From Marinomonas shanghaiensis (GTDB lineage Bacteria; Pseudomonadota; Gammaproteobacteria; Pseudomonadales; Marinomonadaceae), in assembly GCF_003259175.1 (NCBI RefSeq), contig NZ_QGOK01000008.1, positions 121,091 to 185,090 on the forward strand: a DNA stretch of 64,000 nucleotides. Reading direction: 5' to 3'. The notes under the pieces are model-generated. The model saw only the letters and a list, made by a program, of their open reading frames with translations, made no database searches and was not told where the DNA came from. Shown here piece after piece: positions 1 through 9,232 of this stretch (its first letter is position 1; every line of letters begins with the position of its first letter). A program made the translations under genes and the position numbers.

Positions 1-2269
1 TGCCAGCCACAAGCTTCTCAATATCCAGTAGATCACTTATTAGATGTATTAGCTGATTACAATTATTACTTGCGATATTCAGTAATTTAGCAGACTTTTC
101 AGATAAAGATGCAAGTTCACCCGACTGCAGCAAATTCAGTGCACCTGAAATAGACGTCAATGGTGTTCTTAACTCATGACTGACCGTTGCAATAAATGCT
201 TCTTTCATTTTCTGCAACCTCATTCTTTCCGTAATATCTTGTACCGACCCGACCATAATCAACTCAGGATTTTTCTCTTCTGGTACAAACTGTGACAATT
301 CATGTACCCAACGAATTTCGCCATCTGAGCGAATAATACGATGCACCATATTATAGATGCCAGACTCTCTAGCTTGCTCCTGTCCCTGCTCTACTTTTTT
401 CACGTCATCAGGGTGAATCATACTTTTAAATAAAGAAAGGCTGGGCTGAATATCCTCAGAGTTGAAACCAAGTATTTGATAGATAATGGGAGACCACCAC
501 AGCGAACCATGTTTAAGCGATATTTTCCAATACCCTATTTGCGCCTGCTCACTAGCAAGATCTAAACTTTGCTGAGCCACTTTTAATTGCTGATTAAGCT
601 TTTCAAGGGTTAAATAATATTCTTTTGTTTGAGTGATATCTTGAATGTAACCATGCCATAGCGTGCTACCATCGGGCATTTTTTCAGGTGTCGCATTACC
701 TGACAGCCACATAATAGATTGATCTTCTCGGTGTACTCGATACTCATCTTGCCAAACCGTTTGATGCTCACGTGACACCTCAATACTTTGGATAATCGCG
801 TCTAGATCATCTGCATGTATTCGAGAAAATGCCGCTGAAGCATCATCAATAACATCATCTGGAGTAACACCATAGATAGATTTAATAGCGACACTAGCAT
901 AAGGAAACGCAGAGTGTCCGTTAGGCCATAACTGAAATTGATAAACCATACCGGGCAGTTGTTGAGTGAGCTTGATTAAACGCTCTTGCAATTTCTTTTC
1001 ATTGCTTACGTCTAATATAAAGCCGTTAAGATAAAGCACTTGCCCAACATCGTTATATTCTGCCGCTCCTCTTTCTTCAACCCAACGAATAGAGCCATCG
1101 GCATGTATAATCCGATAATGAAGTAACCAGCTTGATTTGTCATTAAGGGCAACCTCTATGCTATGCTCAAGACGCGCTCTATCCTCAGGATGGATAACGC
1201 TACTATACGTACGCACAGCGTTACCAATAAAATCACTCGACGGGTAGCCAGACAAAGGATCAATATGACCGCTCATAAACAGCATGGTCCAACTCTCGTC
1301 CGCCTTACATCGATAGGTTATTCCCGGAATATTCGCGACTAAGGTTCTAAACTGATCTCTGCTTTCGAGTAGAGACATCTCGGCATTCATCTGCTCTGAA
1401 ATATCAGCGTGGGTTCCGTACATCATCAATGGCTTACCATCTTCCGTCCATGAAACCACTTGCCCTCTATCATGGACCCAGACGTAATGGCCATTTTTAT
1501 GTTTCATGCGACATTTATGGTCGTAAAAAGCACTCAAACCATTGAAATGCTCTTCGAGTAACCGACCAGATTCAGCCAAATCGTCCTGATGAGCGAAAGA
1601 CAACCAAGTTTCAATCGAAATAGGTTTAAGTTCATCCAGTTGATAGCCAATGATATTGGCCCAACGCTCATTGAAAATCGTCTCCCCTGTCTGAATATTC
1701 CACTGCCAGGTGCCTATTCTGGTGCCATCAAGCACAGAGCGATACATCTGCTCACTAATGAGTAATTTATCATGGACATATTCTTGCAACCGGTCTTCTA
1801 TTTCTTGCTCAACGGCTCGTGCAAACTCAAACGCAATTTCACGTTCTTCAACAGAAAGAACACGGGGTTGACGACCAAGGAAGCACAGTGTGCCTACTGC
1901 TTGTCCATCGTATTTGAGGGGAACTCCAGCGTAAAAACGAATAGATGGCTCGCCCACGACTAGGGGATTATCAGCAAAGCGCTCATCTTGCAATGTGTCT
2001 GATATCTCAAGAATATTGTCACTTAAAATAGCATGACCACAAAATGAGATGTCACGGTCTGTCTGGCAAACCGCTAACCCTTGCCGAGATTTAAACCATT
2101 GTCTATCCTCGTCAACCAGTGAAATCAGTACGATATCACTCTTTAAGCTAAACTGCGCCAAGCGCGTTAATCGATCAAAACGCGGTTCTGACGGTGTATC
2201 AAGCATTTGAATCAGATGAAGTGCTTCGAGGCGTTTAACTTCATTGTCAGGCTTACTTGGTATTTGCAT
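1..2269 (-). CDS. GAF / multi-PAS sensor histidine kinase (3' end cut by window)
   Basis: An open frame runs from an ATG at 2269 to the window edge, giving 756 residues. An N-terminal GAF-like domain covers about residues 1-165 (with SFCGHAIL and FYAGVPL). Four PAS/PAC units follow at about 170-295, 300-420, 425-545 and 555-670; several have the typical end of a PAC motif (DISEQ, DVSNEKK, DITQTK, DITER). The HisKA helix carries VSHELRTPLTS with phospho-acceptor His698. The ATPase domain lies outside the window. No membrane segment is seen, so it should sense a cytosolic signal through GAF or PAS ligands. The receiver gene at 2295 lies 25 bp upstream in the same orientation, and a hybrid kinase precedes that. 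The three could form one phosphorelay; that is inference. The ligand cannot be told from sequence. Confidence 0.9.
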   Translation of the reverse strand, partial: MQIPSKPDNEVKRLEALHLIQMLDTPSEPRFDRLTRLAQFSLKSDIVLISLVDEDRQWFKSRQGLAVCQTDRDISFCGHAILSDNILEISDTLQDERFADNPLVVGEPSIRFYAGVPLKYDGQAVGTLCFLGRQPRVLSVEEREIAFEFARAVEQEIEDRLQEYVHDKLLISEQMYRSVLDGTRIGTWQWNIQTGETIFNERWANIIGYQLDELKPISIETWLSFAHQDDLAESGRLLEEHFNGLSAFYDHKCRMKHKNGHYVWVHDRGQVVSWTEDGKPLMMYGTHADISEQMNAEMSLLESRDQFRTLVANIPGITYRCKADESWTMLFMSGHIDPLSGYPSSDFIGNAVRTYSSVIHPEDRARLEHSIEVALNDKSSWLLHYRIIHADGSIRWVEERGAAEYNDVGQVLYLNGFILDVSNEKKLQERLIKLTQQLPGMVYQFQLWPNGHSAFPYASVAIKSIYGVTPDDVIDDASAAFSRIHADDLDAIIQSIEVSREHQTVWQDEYRVHREDQSIMWLSGNATPEKMPDGSTLWHGYIQDITQTKEYYLTLEKLNQQLKVAQQSLDLASEQAQIGYWKISLKHGSLWWSPIIYQILGFNSEDIQPSLSLFKSMIHPDDVKKVEQGQEQARESGIYNMVHRIIRSDGEIRWVHELSQFVPEEKNPELIMVGSVQDITERMRLQKMKEAFIATVSHELRTPLTSISGALNLLQSGELASLSEKSAKLLNIASNNCNQLIHLISDLLDIEKLVAG

Positions 2270-2294
2270 AAAAGATACCTACCACCCTTGTACT

Positions 2295-2696
2295 TTACAC
2301 ACCTTGATGGCACTGGTCATAAATAGACAATAATTCATTACCTAAGTTAGCGGCATCAAAAGGCTTTTCAATCACAGCAACCGCACCCGCTTCTAAATAT
2401 TGTTTCTTTTCGGATTGTTGAACACGTGCCGTCATGAAAACAACCGGAATAGATTGGCAACTTGGTATTTTTCGAATTTCTGCTAACGTTTGTAATCCAT
2501 CCATACTAGGCATCATGGCATCAAGCAAAATCAAGTCAGGTTGCAATCCTTCCACCGCAGCACTTGCATCCTTACCATTGTCAAACGAGAAGAGAGTAAA
2601 CCCAAAGAGATCCACCAGCGCCATTTCTACAATCACTCGAATAGACTCATCGTCCTCTACATGTAAAATTGTATTTAATTCCATTAATCCCACCAT
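2295..2696 (-). CDS. Single-domain response regulator (CheY-like receiver)
   Basis: This 133-residue protein is only a receiver domain. It shows the acidic pair D15/D16, phospho-acceptor D59 in LILLDAMMPSMDG, the conserved Thr of the MTA segment (T89) and K111 in EKPF. It has no DNA-binding or enzymatic output domain, so it probably shuttles phosphate or binds a partner, as CheY or Spo0F do. It lies between two histidine kinases on the same strand, with gaps of 25 and 36 bp. Met5 (MELNT) is an equally plausible start, because it begins right before the first beta strand. The partner and the process controlled are unknown. Confidence 0.9.
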   Translation of the reverse strand: MVGLMELNTILHVEDDESIRVIVEMALVDLFGFTLFSFDNGKDASAAVEGLQPDLILLDAMMPSMDGLQTLAEIRKIPSCQSIPVVFMTARVQQSEKKQYLEAGAVAVIEKPFDAANLGNELLSIYDQCHQGV

Positions 2697-2732
2697 CTCT
2701 GTTTTATTCTATATCAATCCATTTTATACATT

Positions 2733-5714
2733 TTAGCTTGATTTAGACGTTTGAATACGCGTGTTAATTCCATTCAGTAATTCTTGGCTAGACAACCGCG
2801 ATTTAAGCATCACCGCCTCTACTTTGCTCGCTTCTTGTACGGCTATATCCTCACCCGATAATATGACGACTTTAGTGGCTGGCATAGACGCTCTTATTTC
2901 AGGCAGCAGTTCCCAACCCACCCCATCTGGCAGACTAACATCTAACAAAATAACGTCAAACGGCTTTTGTTTTAACTTTATCCGCGCCTCCTCTAAGGTA
3001 CGAGCCACCTCAAAGTCAAACATTTCACCCGCCATCGCTCGAATCACTTCATGCAAATCAGCATCATCTTCTACATGCAGTACACGGGAATGCCGTTCAC
3101 TTTTCAACGACAGCTGATGATGCACAATATTAAGAAGACGTTGCTGATCAATAGGTTTTGCCAACCAATCAATATTAGAAACATCCCCACTAATCTCTAA
3201 ACGTCCTTGCTCTACTTTGGCTGAAACTACCACTATCGGCAAATTTAACGTCTCTGAATCTTGTCGCAACTTTCTAATAACATCTAGCCCTCCTATGTCT
3301 GGTAGCATTAAATCAACACTAACCAGATCATAGCTTTGCACCTGCAAACGATTTAAAGCATCTTGGCCTGTGAGAGCAATATCGACAACATAACCCGCTT
3401 CTTTCAACATAATACGCAGTAAATTAGCGACGTCTGCATCGTCCTCTATTACCAAGATACGTTGTGTTTTCGTCGTAATTTCAGTGTTCATATGGTTTAC
3501 AACTGAAACATTGTTAATAGGCTGCATCAGGGGTAGTTCAAAAAAGAAACGTGCTCCTTCCCCTTCAACAGACTCAAAATCTACATGCCCTCCCATTCGC
3601 TCAACCAACTCACGAGTAATAGCAAGACCGAGTCCTGTTCCCTCTTTTGCTCTCGTATCAGAAGAATCGGCTTGCGCAAAGCGCTGAAAAATTCGAGTTC
3701 GAAAAGCCTCGGGGATACCAGGCCCATGATCAACCACACTGACAACAACTTTATCATTGAAGGTTTCTACCTCAACAGATACACGACCATTTTCAGGTGA
3801 AAACTTAATTGCATTGGATAGCAGATTAACCAGTACTTGCATCAAACGCTGACTGTCCACTTTGATCAATGTGTCACGGGCATTGGTTGTCAGTGTCGCA
3901 GTCACTCGACGCTCAGAGCTAAACTCTTGCATGGACTCTAATGCTTGCTCAAGTAAGGGCGTTAACTCTTGCACCTGCATATCAAATTGTAGTTTACCAG
4001 CGGTAATTTTCTCGAAATCTAATAAGTCATTAATCAATAAAGCAAGCCGCTTACTATTACGATGAGCTGTTATTAGTAGCTTATTGGCTTTTTCTGGCAA
4101 GACACCAAAGCTTCCTCCTACCATTAAACCCAATGCTCCGGATATAGAAGTGAGTGGTGTTCGTAACTCATGACTCACAGTGGAAATAAACTCACTTTTC
4201 ATCTGGTCAATACGTTTTCGCTCTGTAATATCCTCAGCAATACCAAGATAACCAATAATATTATGCGCTTCATCACGCATCGGCGTGACAACAAGTGAAA
4301 CGGGAATATGCTCGCCATTTTTATGCACGTAAGTCCACTCCCGCGTCTCAACACCTTGAGCTTCTGCCTTCTCTGCAAATACTCTAAAACCTTCTATTGG
4401 TTTACGTAACTCTGCCGTTAACTCGGCCGCCCTTGCTTTCACCTCGCTATCAAGATGAAAAATATTCGCTTTCTGTTTATTAACCATATCCAACTTAGTG
4501 TAGCCGAGTATATTCTCAGCACCTTTATTGAAAGATGTTATTAAACCATTAGGATCGGTCGCAATAATAGAAAACTCCGAAGCCGCCTCCAGTACACTGG
4601 ATAAAAAACGCTCAGTATCTCGAATAGTAGCATTGGCCGCTTTTCTCTCGTTTTCGAGGCGATTCATTGCTCGTACTAACGCTCTTACTTCGGGTCCTCC
4701 TTGCTCTTGGAGGTCGACGTCAAAGGTATTTTTTTCTACCATCTTATCGATTCGATGAGTCATTTTTTCGATCGGGCGAGTTAAACTTCGTGCCATCCAC
4801 ACGCCCACTAAGCTAACCAACACCATGGCACACAGTGTAATAAATAAAAAATGACGGTAAGACGCTTTAGCTGGTGCTATCGCGTCTTCATAGGGTATGG
4901 CACGTAACGCAATCCACCCTAGAGTATCTAACTTTTCGGTCGCTACTAAATACCACTTTTCGTTGTATTCAACTAACGTACCTGCCGATGCTAGGGACAA
5001 AGCGGCATCGACCATAGCATCAGTGCCCTCAGGAGGAAGTCGTTGAGGCGAAGTAAACCTTTCCTGCATAGATACAAAAAGACGATGTCGAGGATCAACC
5101 ACCACACTGAAAACACTGGAGTCGTCTTTTAGTGCAACCTTTGAATCAATAAGAGGAGTGTTCGATAAATCAAGCAAACCGGCAACAAAACCTTTTATTT
5201 CGCCATCAGAAGAAAGAATAGGCTGAAGAAATGAAAGCAAGGGAAGACCCGTTACTCTGCCTAAAATAGGTTCAGAAATAATGGCTTTTTTGGTGAGAAA
5301 ACTTCGCTGAAAATGCGGTCTGTCTAAGTAACTGGTTCCTAATCTATTGGGCACATAAATACTTTCCGCTATAGCAACGGCATTCGCATCAAAAGCCAAT
5401 AAGCCATCGGGGAAGAGCTCTCTTGCCACAGAAGGTTTTGATAGTAAAGTTTGTAGAGATTGAGTTTTTAATAGCTCATTATTGTCATCTAAAAATCGTG
5501 TCGAAAATGCCTCTAATCCCAGTACCCGCTGCTTTAATGACAGCTCCAATTCCGATGCTAAACGCTCTATTTGTACAGACTCTCGTTCAACCACAAGTTG
5601 AGTGTAGTCATCAACAATCAATCGGTAAAAAGTGATTAACATCCCACACACTAATATACCAATAGTGAGAAGAATTAATAGTATAACTCGAACATTAAGC
5701 GACAACCGGCTCAT
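2733..5714 (-). CDS. Membrane hybrid histidine kinase (Cache-HAMP-PAS-HisKA-HATPase-REC-REC)
   Basis: This 993-residue protein has a membrane segment at about 9-31 and a periplasmic Cache-type sensor at about 35-285 (with YLDRPHF and an ISEPI strand). A second membrane segment is at about 288-308, then HAMP (to about 360) and PAS (about 370-500). HisKA carries STVSHELRTPL with His515. The HATPase domain has N634, DHGPGIP at 662-668 and GTGLGLA at 692-698. Two receivers follow: REC1 with D758/D759, D801 and K853, and REC2 with D883/D884, D925 and K971. Two tandem receivers suggest branched phosphotransfer, perhaps to the stand-alone receiver at 2295. The periplasmic ligand is unknown; Cache domains typically bind small metabolites. 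All key catalytic residues are present. Confidence 0.92.
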   Translation of the reverse strand: MSRLSLNVRVILLILLTIGILVCGMLITFYRLIVDDYTQLVVERESVQIERLASELELSLKQRVLGLEAFSTRFLDDNNELLKTQSLQTLLSKPSVARELFPDGLLAFDANAVAIAESIYVPNRLGTSYLDRPHFQRSFLTKKAIISEPILGRVTGLPLLSFLQPILSSDGEIKGFVAGLLDLSNTPLIDSKVALKDDSSVFSVVVDPRHRLFVSMQERFTSPQRLPPEGTDAMVDAALSLASAGTLVEYNEKWYLVATEKLDTLGWIALRAIPYEDAIAPAKASYRHFLFITLCAMVLVSLVGVWMARSLTRPIEKMTHRIDKMVEKNTFDVDLQEQGGPEVRALVRAMNRLENERKAANATIRDTERFLSSVLEAASEFSIIATDPNGLITSFNKGAENILGYTKLDMVNKQKANIFHLDSEVKARAAELTAELRKPIEGFRVFAEKAEAQGVETREWTYVHKNGEHIPVSLVVTPMRDEAHNIIGYLGIAEDITERKRIDQMKSEFISTVSHELRTPLTSISGALGLMVGGSFGVLPEKANKLLITAHRNSKRLALLINDLLDFEKITAGKLQFDMQVQELTPLLEQALESMQEFSSERRVTATLTTNARDTLIKVDSQRLMQVLVNLLSNAIKFSPENGRVSVEVETFNDKVVVSVVDHGPGIPEAFRTRIFQRFAQADSSDTRAKEGTGLGLAITRELVERMGGHVDFESVEGEGARFFFELPLMQPINNVSVVNHMNTEITTKTQRILVIEDDADVANLLRIMLKEAGYVVDIALTGQDALNRLQVQSYDLVSVDLMLPDIGGLDVIRKLRQDSETLNLPIVVVSAKVEQGRLEISGDVSNIDWLAKPIDQQRLLNIVHHQLSLKSERHSRVLHVEDDADLHEVIRAMAGEMFDFEVARTLEEARIKLKQKPFDVILLDVSLPDGVGWELLPEIRASMPATKVVILSGEDIAVQEASKVEAVMLKSRLSSQELLNGINTRIQTSKSS

Positions 5715-5918
5715 TTTTTTCCCTATATTTTCTGAGTAATATTTTTTTCAACATTATCCTACTACTTTACAAAAACGATCTACTTATATTCATAAAAACT
5801 CCCTATTCATCATAAAAATCACACCGGATTTTTTGCTATCAAATAAAATTAAGCGTAAAATCTTTAATTGGCAACTTTATTATAACGTGTGAAATTTATT
5901 GGTACGGTTTTACGATCT

Positions 5919-5939
5919 GTTCTACACTATCTGTAGAAC
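5919..5939. promoter_or_regulatory. Perfect inverted repeat in front of the RsbQ-like gene
   Basis: Arms GTTCTACA (5919-5926) and TGTAGAAC (5932-5939) are perfect reverse complements around a 5-nt centre. The repeat ends 20 bp before the ATG at 5960, whose ribosome site is GGGAG at 5948-5952. It could be an operator overlapping the start of transcription or a hairpin in the leader. No regulator gene that would bind it can be named. Confidence 0.55.
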
Positions 5940-5959
5940 GCAGGCTATGGGAGTTCTTT

Positions 5960-6778
5960 ATGAATGTCTTGCATCGGAACAATGTGCATGTATCAACCCA
6001 CCATGTTAACAAACCCACTCTACTTTATGCCCACGGCTTTGGATGCAGTCAAGCCATGTGGAATAATGTGATACCAGCCTTTAAAGAGAAAGCCAAGCAG
6101 ATTTCTTTTGATTTTGTTGGAAGTGGTCAATCAAGCATTGCTGACTACAGTTTCGAACGTTATAGAAGGTTAGAAGGATACGCTCAAGATGTTATCGAAA
6201 TTTGCGACGCTCTAAAACTTGATTCCGATGTCATTTTTATTGGCCACTCAGTCAGTTGCAGCATTGGGGTGCTCGTCGCAAACGAGAGACCAAATTTATT
6301 CAAAAAAATGATTTTTTTAGGCCCTTCTCCTTGCTTCTTGAACATGCCACCAGATTACCAAGGAGGCTTTGAGCGAGCAGACCTTGAAGGATTGTTGGAA
6401 TTGATGGATCAAAACTACCTTGGCTGGGCTAGTTATTTAGGGCAAGTCGTGGCGGGTTCTGACAGCGACACTAAAATAGCGGGTCAATTATCTGATAGTT
6501 TTTGCTCAACCGACCCGATCATTACCAAGCACTTTGCAAAAACCACTTTTTTCTCAGACAACCGTCACGATTATGCAAAACTCCGTGTTCCTAGCCTAAT
6601 ATTACAGCATAAAAGCGATGTCCTTGCGTCTATGGAAGTAGGCACGTTTTTACACCAACAACTTAAAAACAGCACATTGCGAATCCTTGACGTAGCAGGC
6701 CATGCAGCACACATGAGTCACCCTCATCTGGTGATTGATGCGATTGAAGAGTATCTTCAATCGGATTTACAGTCATGA
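5960..6778 (+). CDS. RsbQ-type alpha/beta hydrolase (signalling hydrolase)
   Basis: This 272-residue protein has an alpha/beta hydrolase fold with a full catalytic triad: nucleophile S97 in GHSVS, D220 and H248 (AGHAAHMSHP). Segments such as HGFGCSQAMWN, FDFVGSGQS, GYAQDV, FLGPSPCFLN, GWASYL, FCSTDP and FAKTTFFSD are those I recall from Bacillus RsbQ and the related KAI2/D14 family. RsbQ is a positive regulator that works with the PAS-containing phosphatase RsbP in energy-stress signalling, probably by delivering or processing a small hydrophobic ligand. Here the gene overlaps the next gene, a PAS histidine kinase, by 4 bp (ATGA). The same hydrolase-PAS partnership is therefore likely, with a kinase as output. 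The ligand is unknown. Confidence 0.88.
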   Translation: MNVLHRNNVHVSTHHVNKPTLLYAHGFGCSQAMWNNVIPAFKEKAKQISFDFVGSGQSSIADYSFERYRRLEGYAQDVIEICDALKLDSDVIFIGHSVSCSIGVLVANERPNLFKKMIFLGPSPCFLNMPPDYQGGFERADLEGLLELMDQNYLGWASYLGQVVAGSDSDTKIAGQLSDSFCSTDPIITKHFAKTTFFSDNRHDYAKLRVPSLILQHKSDVLASMEVGTFLHQQLKNSTLRILDVAGHAAHMSHPHLVIDAIEEYLQSDLQS

Positions 6779-8274
6779 CGCAACACTCTGAACTTGACGC
6801 TCTGCCCTGCCCTCTGGTTATTACTGACCAAGAGGGTGGTATCGTGTTCATCAATGAATGCGCCGTAACGTCTTTTGAACTGACAAGCCCACATAAAATA
6901 GAGCATATTGAGCAGCTTTTTCCTTTACCAGCTAGGATCTTTTTGCAAACCCACCTCTGGCCTATGTTAAGAGCCAATGGTGTCATCAAAGAAATGTATG
7001 TAAAAATCAATCTGGCAGATGGAATCACTCTGCCGATTTTATTAAACGCCCAATCCGGACACTTTGATGAGCAGCCCTGTTATCATTGGGTTATGTTACC
7101 CGCTGCCGAACGTGCCAGCTTTGAGCAAGAATTACTTAAAGCCCGCCAACAACTACAGGAATACGCACAAGAAGCCAACTCAAACCGTCACCTTCTGCAA
7201 ACAGTACTTGATGGCGCTGAAGACATCGCAATCTTAGCCGTATCAGAACACGGACTTGTTATATTCGCTAACAAGGGAGCAGAGACACTGTTTGAACAAC
7301 AACTCAACAACCTAAAAGATCAACCTATCCACACCCTACTCAACCCCGTGACACCATGCGCAGAATTAGACGCATGGTACAAAACCATGTTATCAACAGA
7401 CATACCATTTTCTATGGTCAATAATGCCTGCGTATTTGATACCAAAATTCATCAAAGAAACACAAAAGCAATCGACATTCATATTCAAATTAGAAAGATA
7501 GAAACGGAGTTTAGTACTAACAATATTCAATTTATCATTATCATAAGCAACATTAGCCAAAGAAAGGAATACGAAGCCCTACAAAACAATTTCATTACCA
7601 CCATAACACATGAACTGAAAACACCATTAACCTCCATTCTTGGTGGGTTAAATATATTAAAATCGGGAAAAGTTGGATATCTCTCTAAAAAATCAAGATA
7701 TCTCATCAACATAGCATTAGACAATAGCAATAAACTTAAAGACTTAATCAATAACATTATTGACTTCTCTGAAATAAAATCTATCTCGACCCCCATGTCC
7801 ATGCAAAGCGTTTTTTTACAACCGTTATTAGAAAAGTCCATCGAAAAGCAACAAGATTACGCAAACAAAAAACAAATAATACTATTGTTGGAAGGTCCTA
7901 CTGAAAATATACCTGTCTACCTCGATCCTGTACGTTTTTTAAAGGTTATGGCAACTTTAATTTCTAATGCTATAAAATTTTCAACGTCGAATACGACGGT
8001 TAAAGTGGTTTTTTTTGTGGAAAATAAATACGTATTGTTAAGAGTTGAAGATCAAGGAATAGGCGTTAGTCCAGACTTTATACCTTATTTATTTGCCCCC
8101 TTTCGCCAACAGGACAGCAAGACAGATCGCCGCTATGAAGGTACAGGGCTAAGCTTAGCGGTAAGTAAGGGCCTAATAGAAGCCATGGGAGGAGAAATAT
8201 CCTTTCTACCGACGCAAAAAAACGGTTCTATTTTTCAAATAAAGCTGGCCACTAGCTTCCGTAGTCAAAAATAA
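6775..8274 (+). CDS. PAS sensor histidine kinase partnered with RsbQ-like hydrolase
   Basis: This 499-residue soluble kinase has a PAS-like domain at about 5-105, a short coiled segment at about 112-138 and a second PAS at about 140-262. HisKA carries TTITHELKTPLTS with His279. The ATPase domain has N398, DQGIG at 426-430 and a G2 box GTGLSLA, where Ser replaces the usual Gly. There is no membrane segment and no receiver. It is translationally coupled to the RsbQ-type hydrolase at 5960, and no response regulator follows. Its phosphate acceptor must be encoded elsewhere; the lone receiver at 2295 is one candidate within the window. By analogy to RsbP, one of the PAS domains may receive the small molecule handled by the hydrolase. 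That is inference. Confidence 0.9.
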   Translation: MTQHSELDALPCPLVITDQEGGIVFINECAVTSFELTSPHKIEHIEQLFPLPARIFLQTHLWPMLRANGVIKEMYVKINLADGITLPILLNAQSGHFDEQPCYHWVMLPAAERASFEQELLKARQQLQEYAQEANSNRHLLQTVLDGAEDIAILAVSEHGLVIFANKGAETLFEQQLNNLKDQPIHTLLNPVTPCAELDAWYKTMLSTDIPFSMVNNACVFDTKIHQRNTKAIDIHIQIRKIETEFSTNNIQFIIIISNISQRKEYEALQNNFITTITHELKTPLTSILGGLNILKSGKVGYLSKKSRYLINIALDNSNKLKDLINNIIDFSEIKSISTPMSMQSVFLQPLLEKSIEKQQDYANKKQIILLLEGPTENIPVYLDPVRFLKVMATLISNAIKFSTSNTTVKVVFFVENKYVLLRVEDQGIGVSPDFIPYLFAPFRQQDSKTDRRYEGTGLSLAVSKGLIEAMGGEISFLPTQKNGSIFQIKLATSFRSQK

Positions 8275-8323
8275 CGGAATATTAAGCTCTTAAAATCATA
8301 CAGCACGGCTCGTTCAGAGCAAT

Positions 8324-9010
8324 TTACAAGCGAATAATGTCAGTAACAGGCTCCCCAGATGTCCAGTCTACCAACTTGATGTCGGGTATACACAAGCTTT
8401 CCAACCAAGCAAGAGTGATCACTCCCCAGGGAAAACCAAAGCTTTTTAAACAATATAGATCACCTTGCCAAAGCAAATCGTACGATGTCCCATTCATCAA
8501 ACTTGGGGCACAGTTAATTTGACTCAAATTATCAATCAAGCCGCTGCCATTGGCTTTTAGTAACGCTTCTTTTGCCGTCCAGAGCTGAAAAAAACTTTCT
8601 TGTCGATGACAACACAAATCAAGCTGCTTTCTCTCATCTGGATGACACACCATGTCAATCATAGACTCAAGATCCTCCATGTCTTTGTAACGCTCTATGT
8701 CCACACCGACAGCGCACTTATCTCTAGATTCGACAAACGCCACCGCCACAGACTCTACACTGTGACTCAGATTAAAAGCGATGTTTTCTGGTATAAAAGG
8801 CTTACCAGATGGCGTTCGATCAAAACGCCACTCTGAGGCTTTATTGTGCGGAAAATAATGACTCAAAACACGACGTTTGAATGCATGTGCAAAAGTGTAT
8901 TGTTCACCTAAATGCACGAAGCGAAACGAAGCCGCGCGCTGCTTTTCTAAGACATCCAGACTATTTTCAAGGGCAAAGGCTTTTTCACTGTACGCTAAGA
9001 TCAACGACAT
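8324..9010 (-). CDS. 4'-phosphopantetheinyl transferase (Sfp/EntD superfamily)
   Basis: This protein transfers 4'-phosphopantetheine from CoA to a carrier-protein serine. The signature is clear: GVDIE with Mg-binding D104 and E106, and FFQLWTAKEALLKA with K147 and E148 (numbered from Met at 9010). RTPSGKPF and NLSHS are also typical of the long, Sfp-like class. A GTG at 9031 would add seven residues. The ATG at 9010 is preferred because GGGA lies six bases before it, whereas the GTG has its purine run directly against it. No polyketide, peptide synthetase or fatty-acid synthase gene lies nearby, so the carrier protein it serves is not visible here. The gene is convergent with the kinase at 6775. 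Confidence 0.9.
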   Translation of the reverse strand: MSLILAYSEKAFALENSLDVLEKQRAASFRFVHLGEQYTFAHAFKRRVLSHYFPHNKASEWRFDRTPSGKPFIPENIAFNLSHSVESVAVAFVESRDKCAVGVDIERYKDMEDLESMIDMVCHPDERKQLDLCCHRQESFFQLWTAKEALLKANGSGLIDNLSQINCAPSLMNGTSYDLLWQGDLYCLKSFGFPWGVITLAWLESLCIPDIKLVDWTSGEPVTDIIRL

Positions 9011-9232
9011 TGTTTTTCCCAAATGGCTCACTCTCCATCATCAGGATCATGATATATTTCGATTAAATGAATTACCCAGTGCTTTGACATGGGACATTTT
9101 TGTCCTCAGCATCACCCAAGAGCCACAGAAACAACACATAAAAGTTGGCATTGATTTTTCATTGTATTGACAGACTGAGTCTATCTGTACAAAAGTCTCA
9201 CCCCATTATAAAAATAACAGGACACATAACAA

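Noticed and set aside
9141..9160. Sigma-54-like TTGGCATTGA sequence before the DctB-like kinase
   Set aside because: The -12 block reads TTTC rather than TTGC, so it lacks the required GC.
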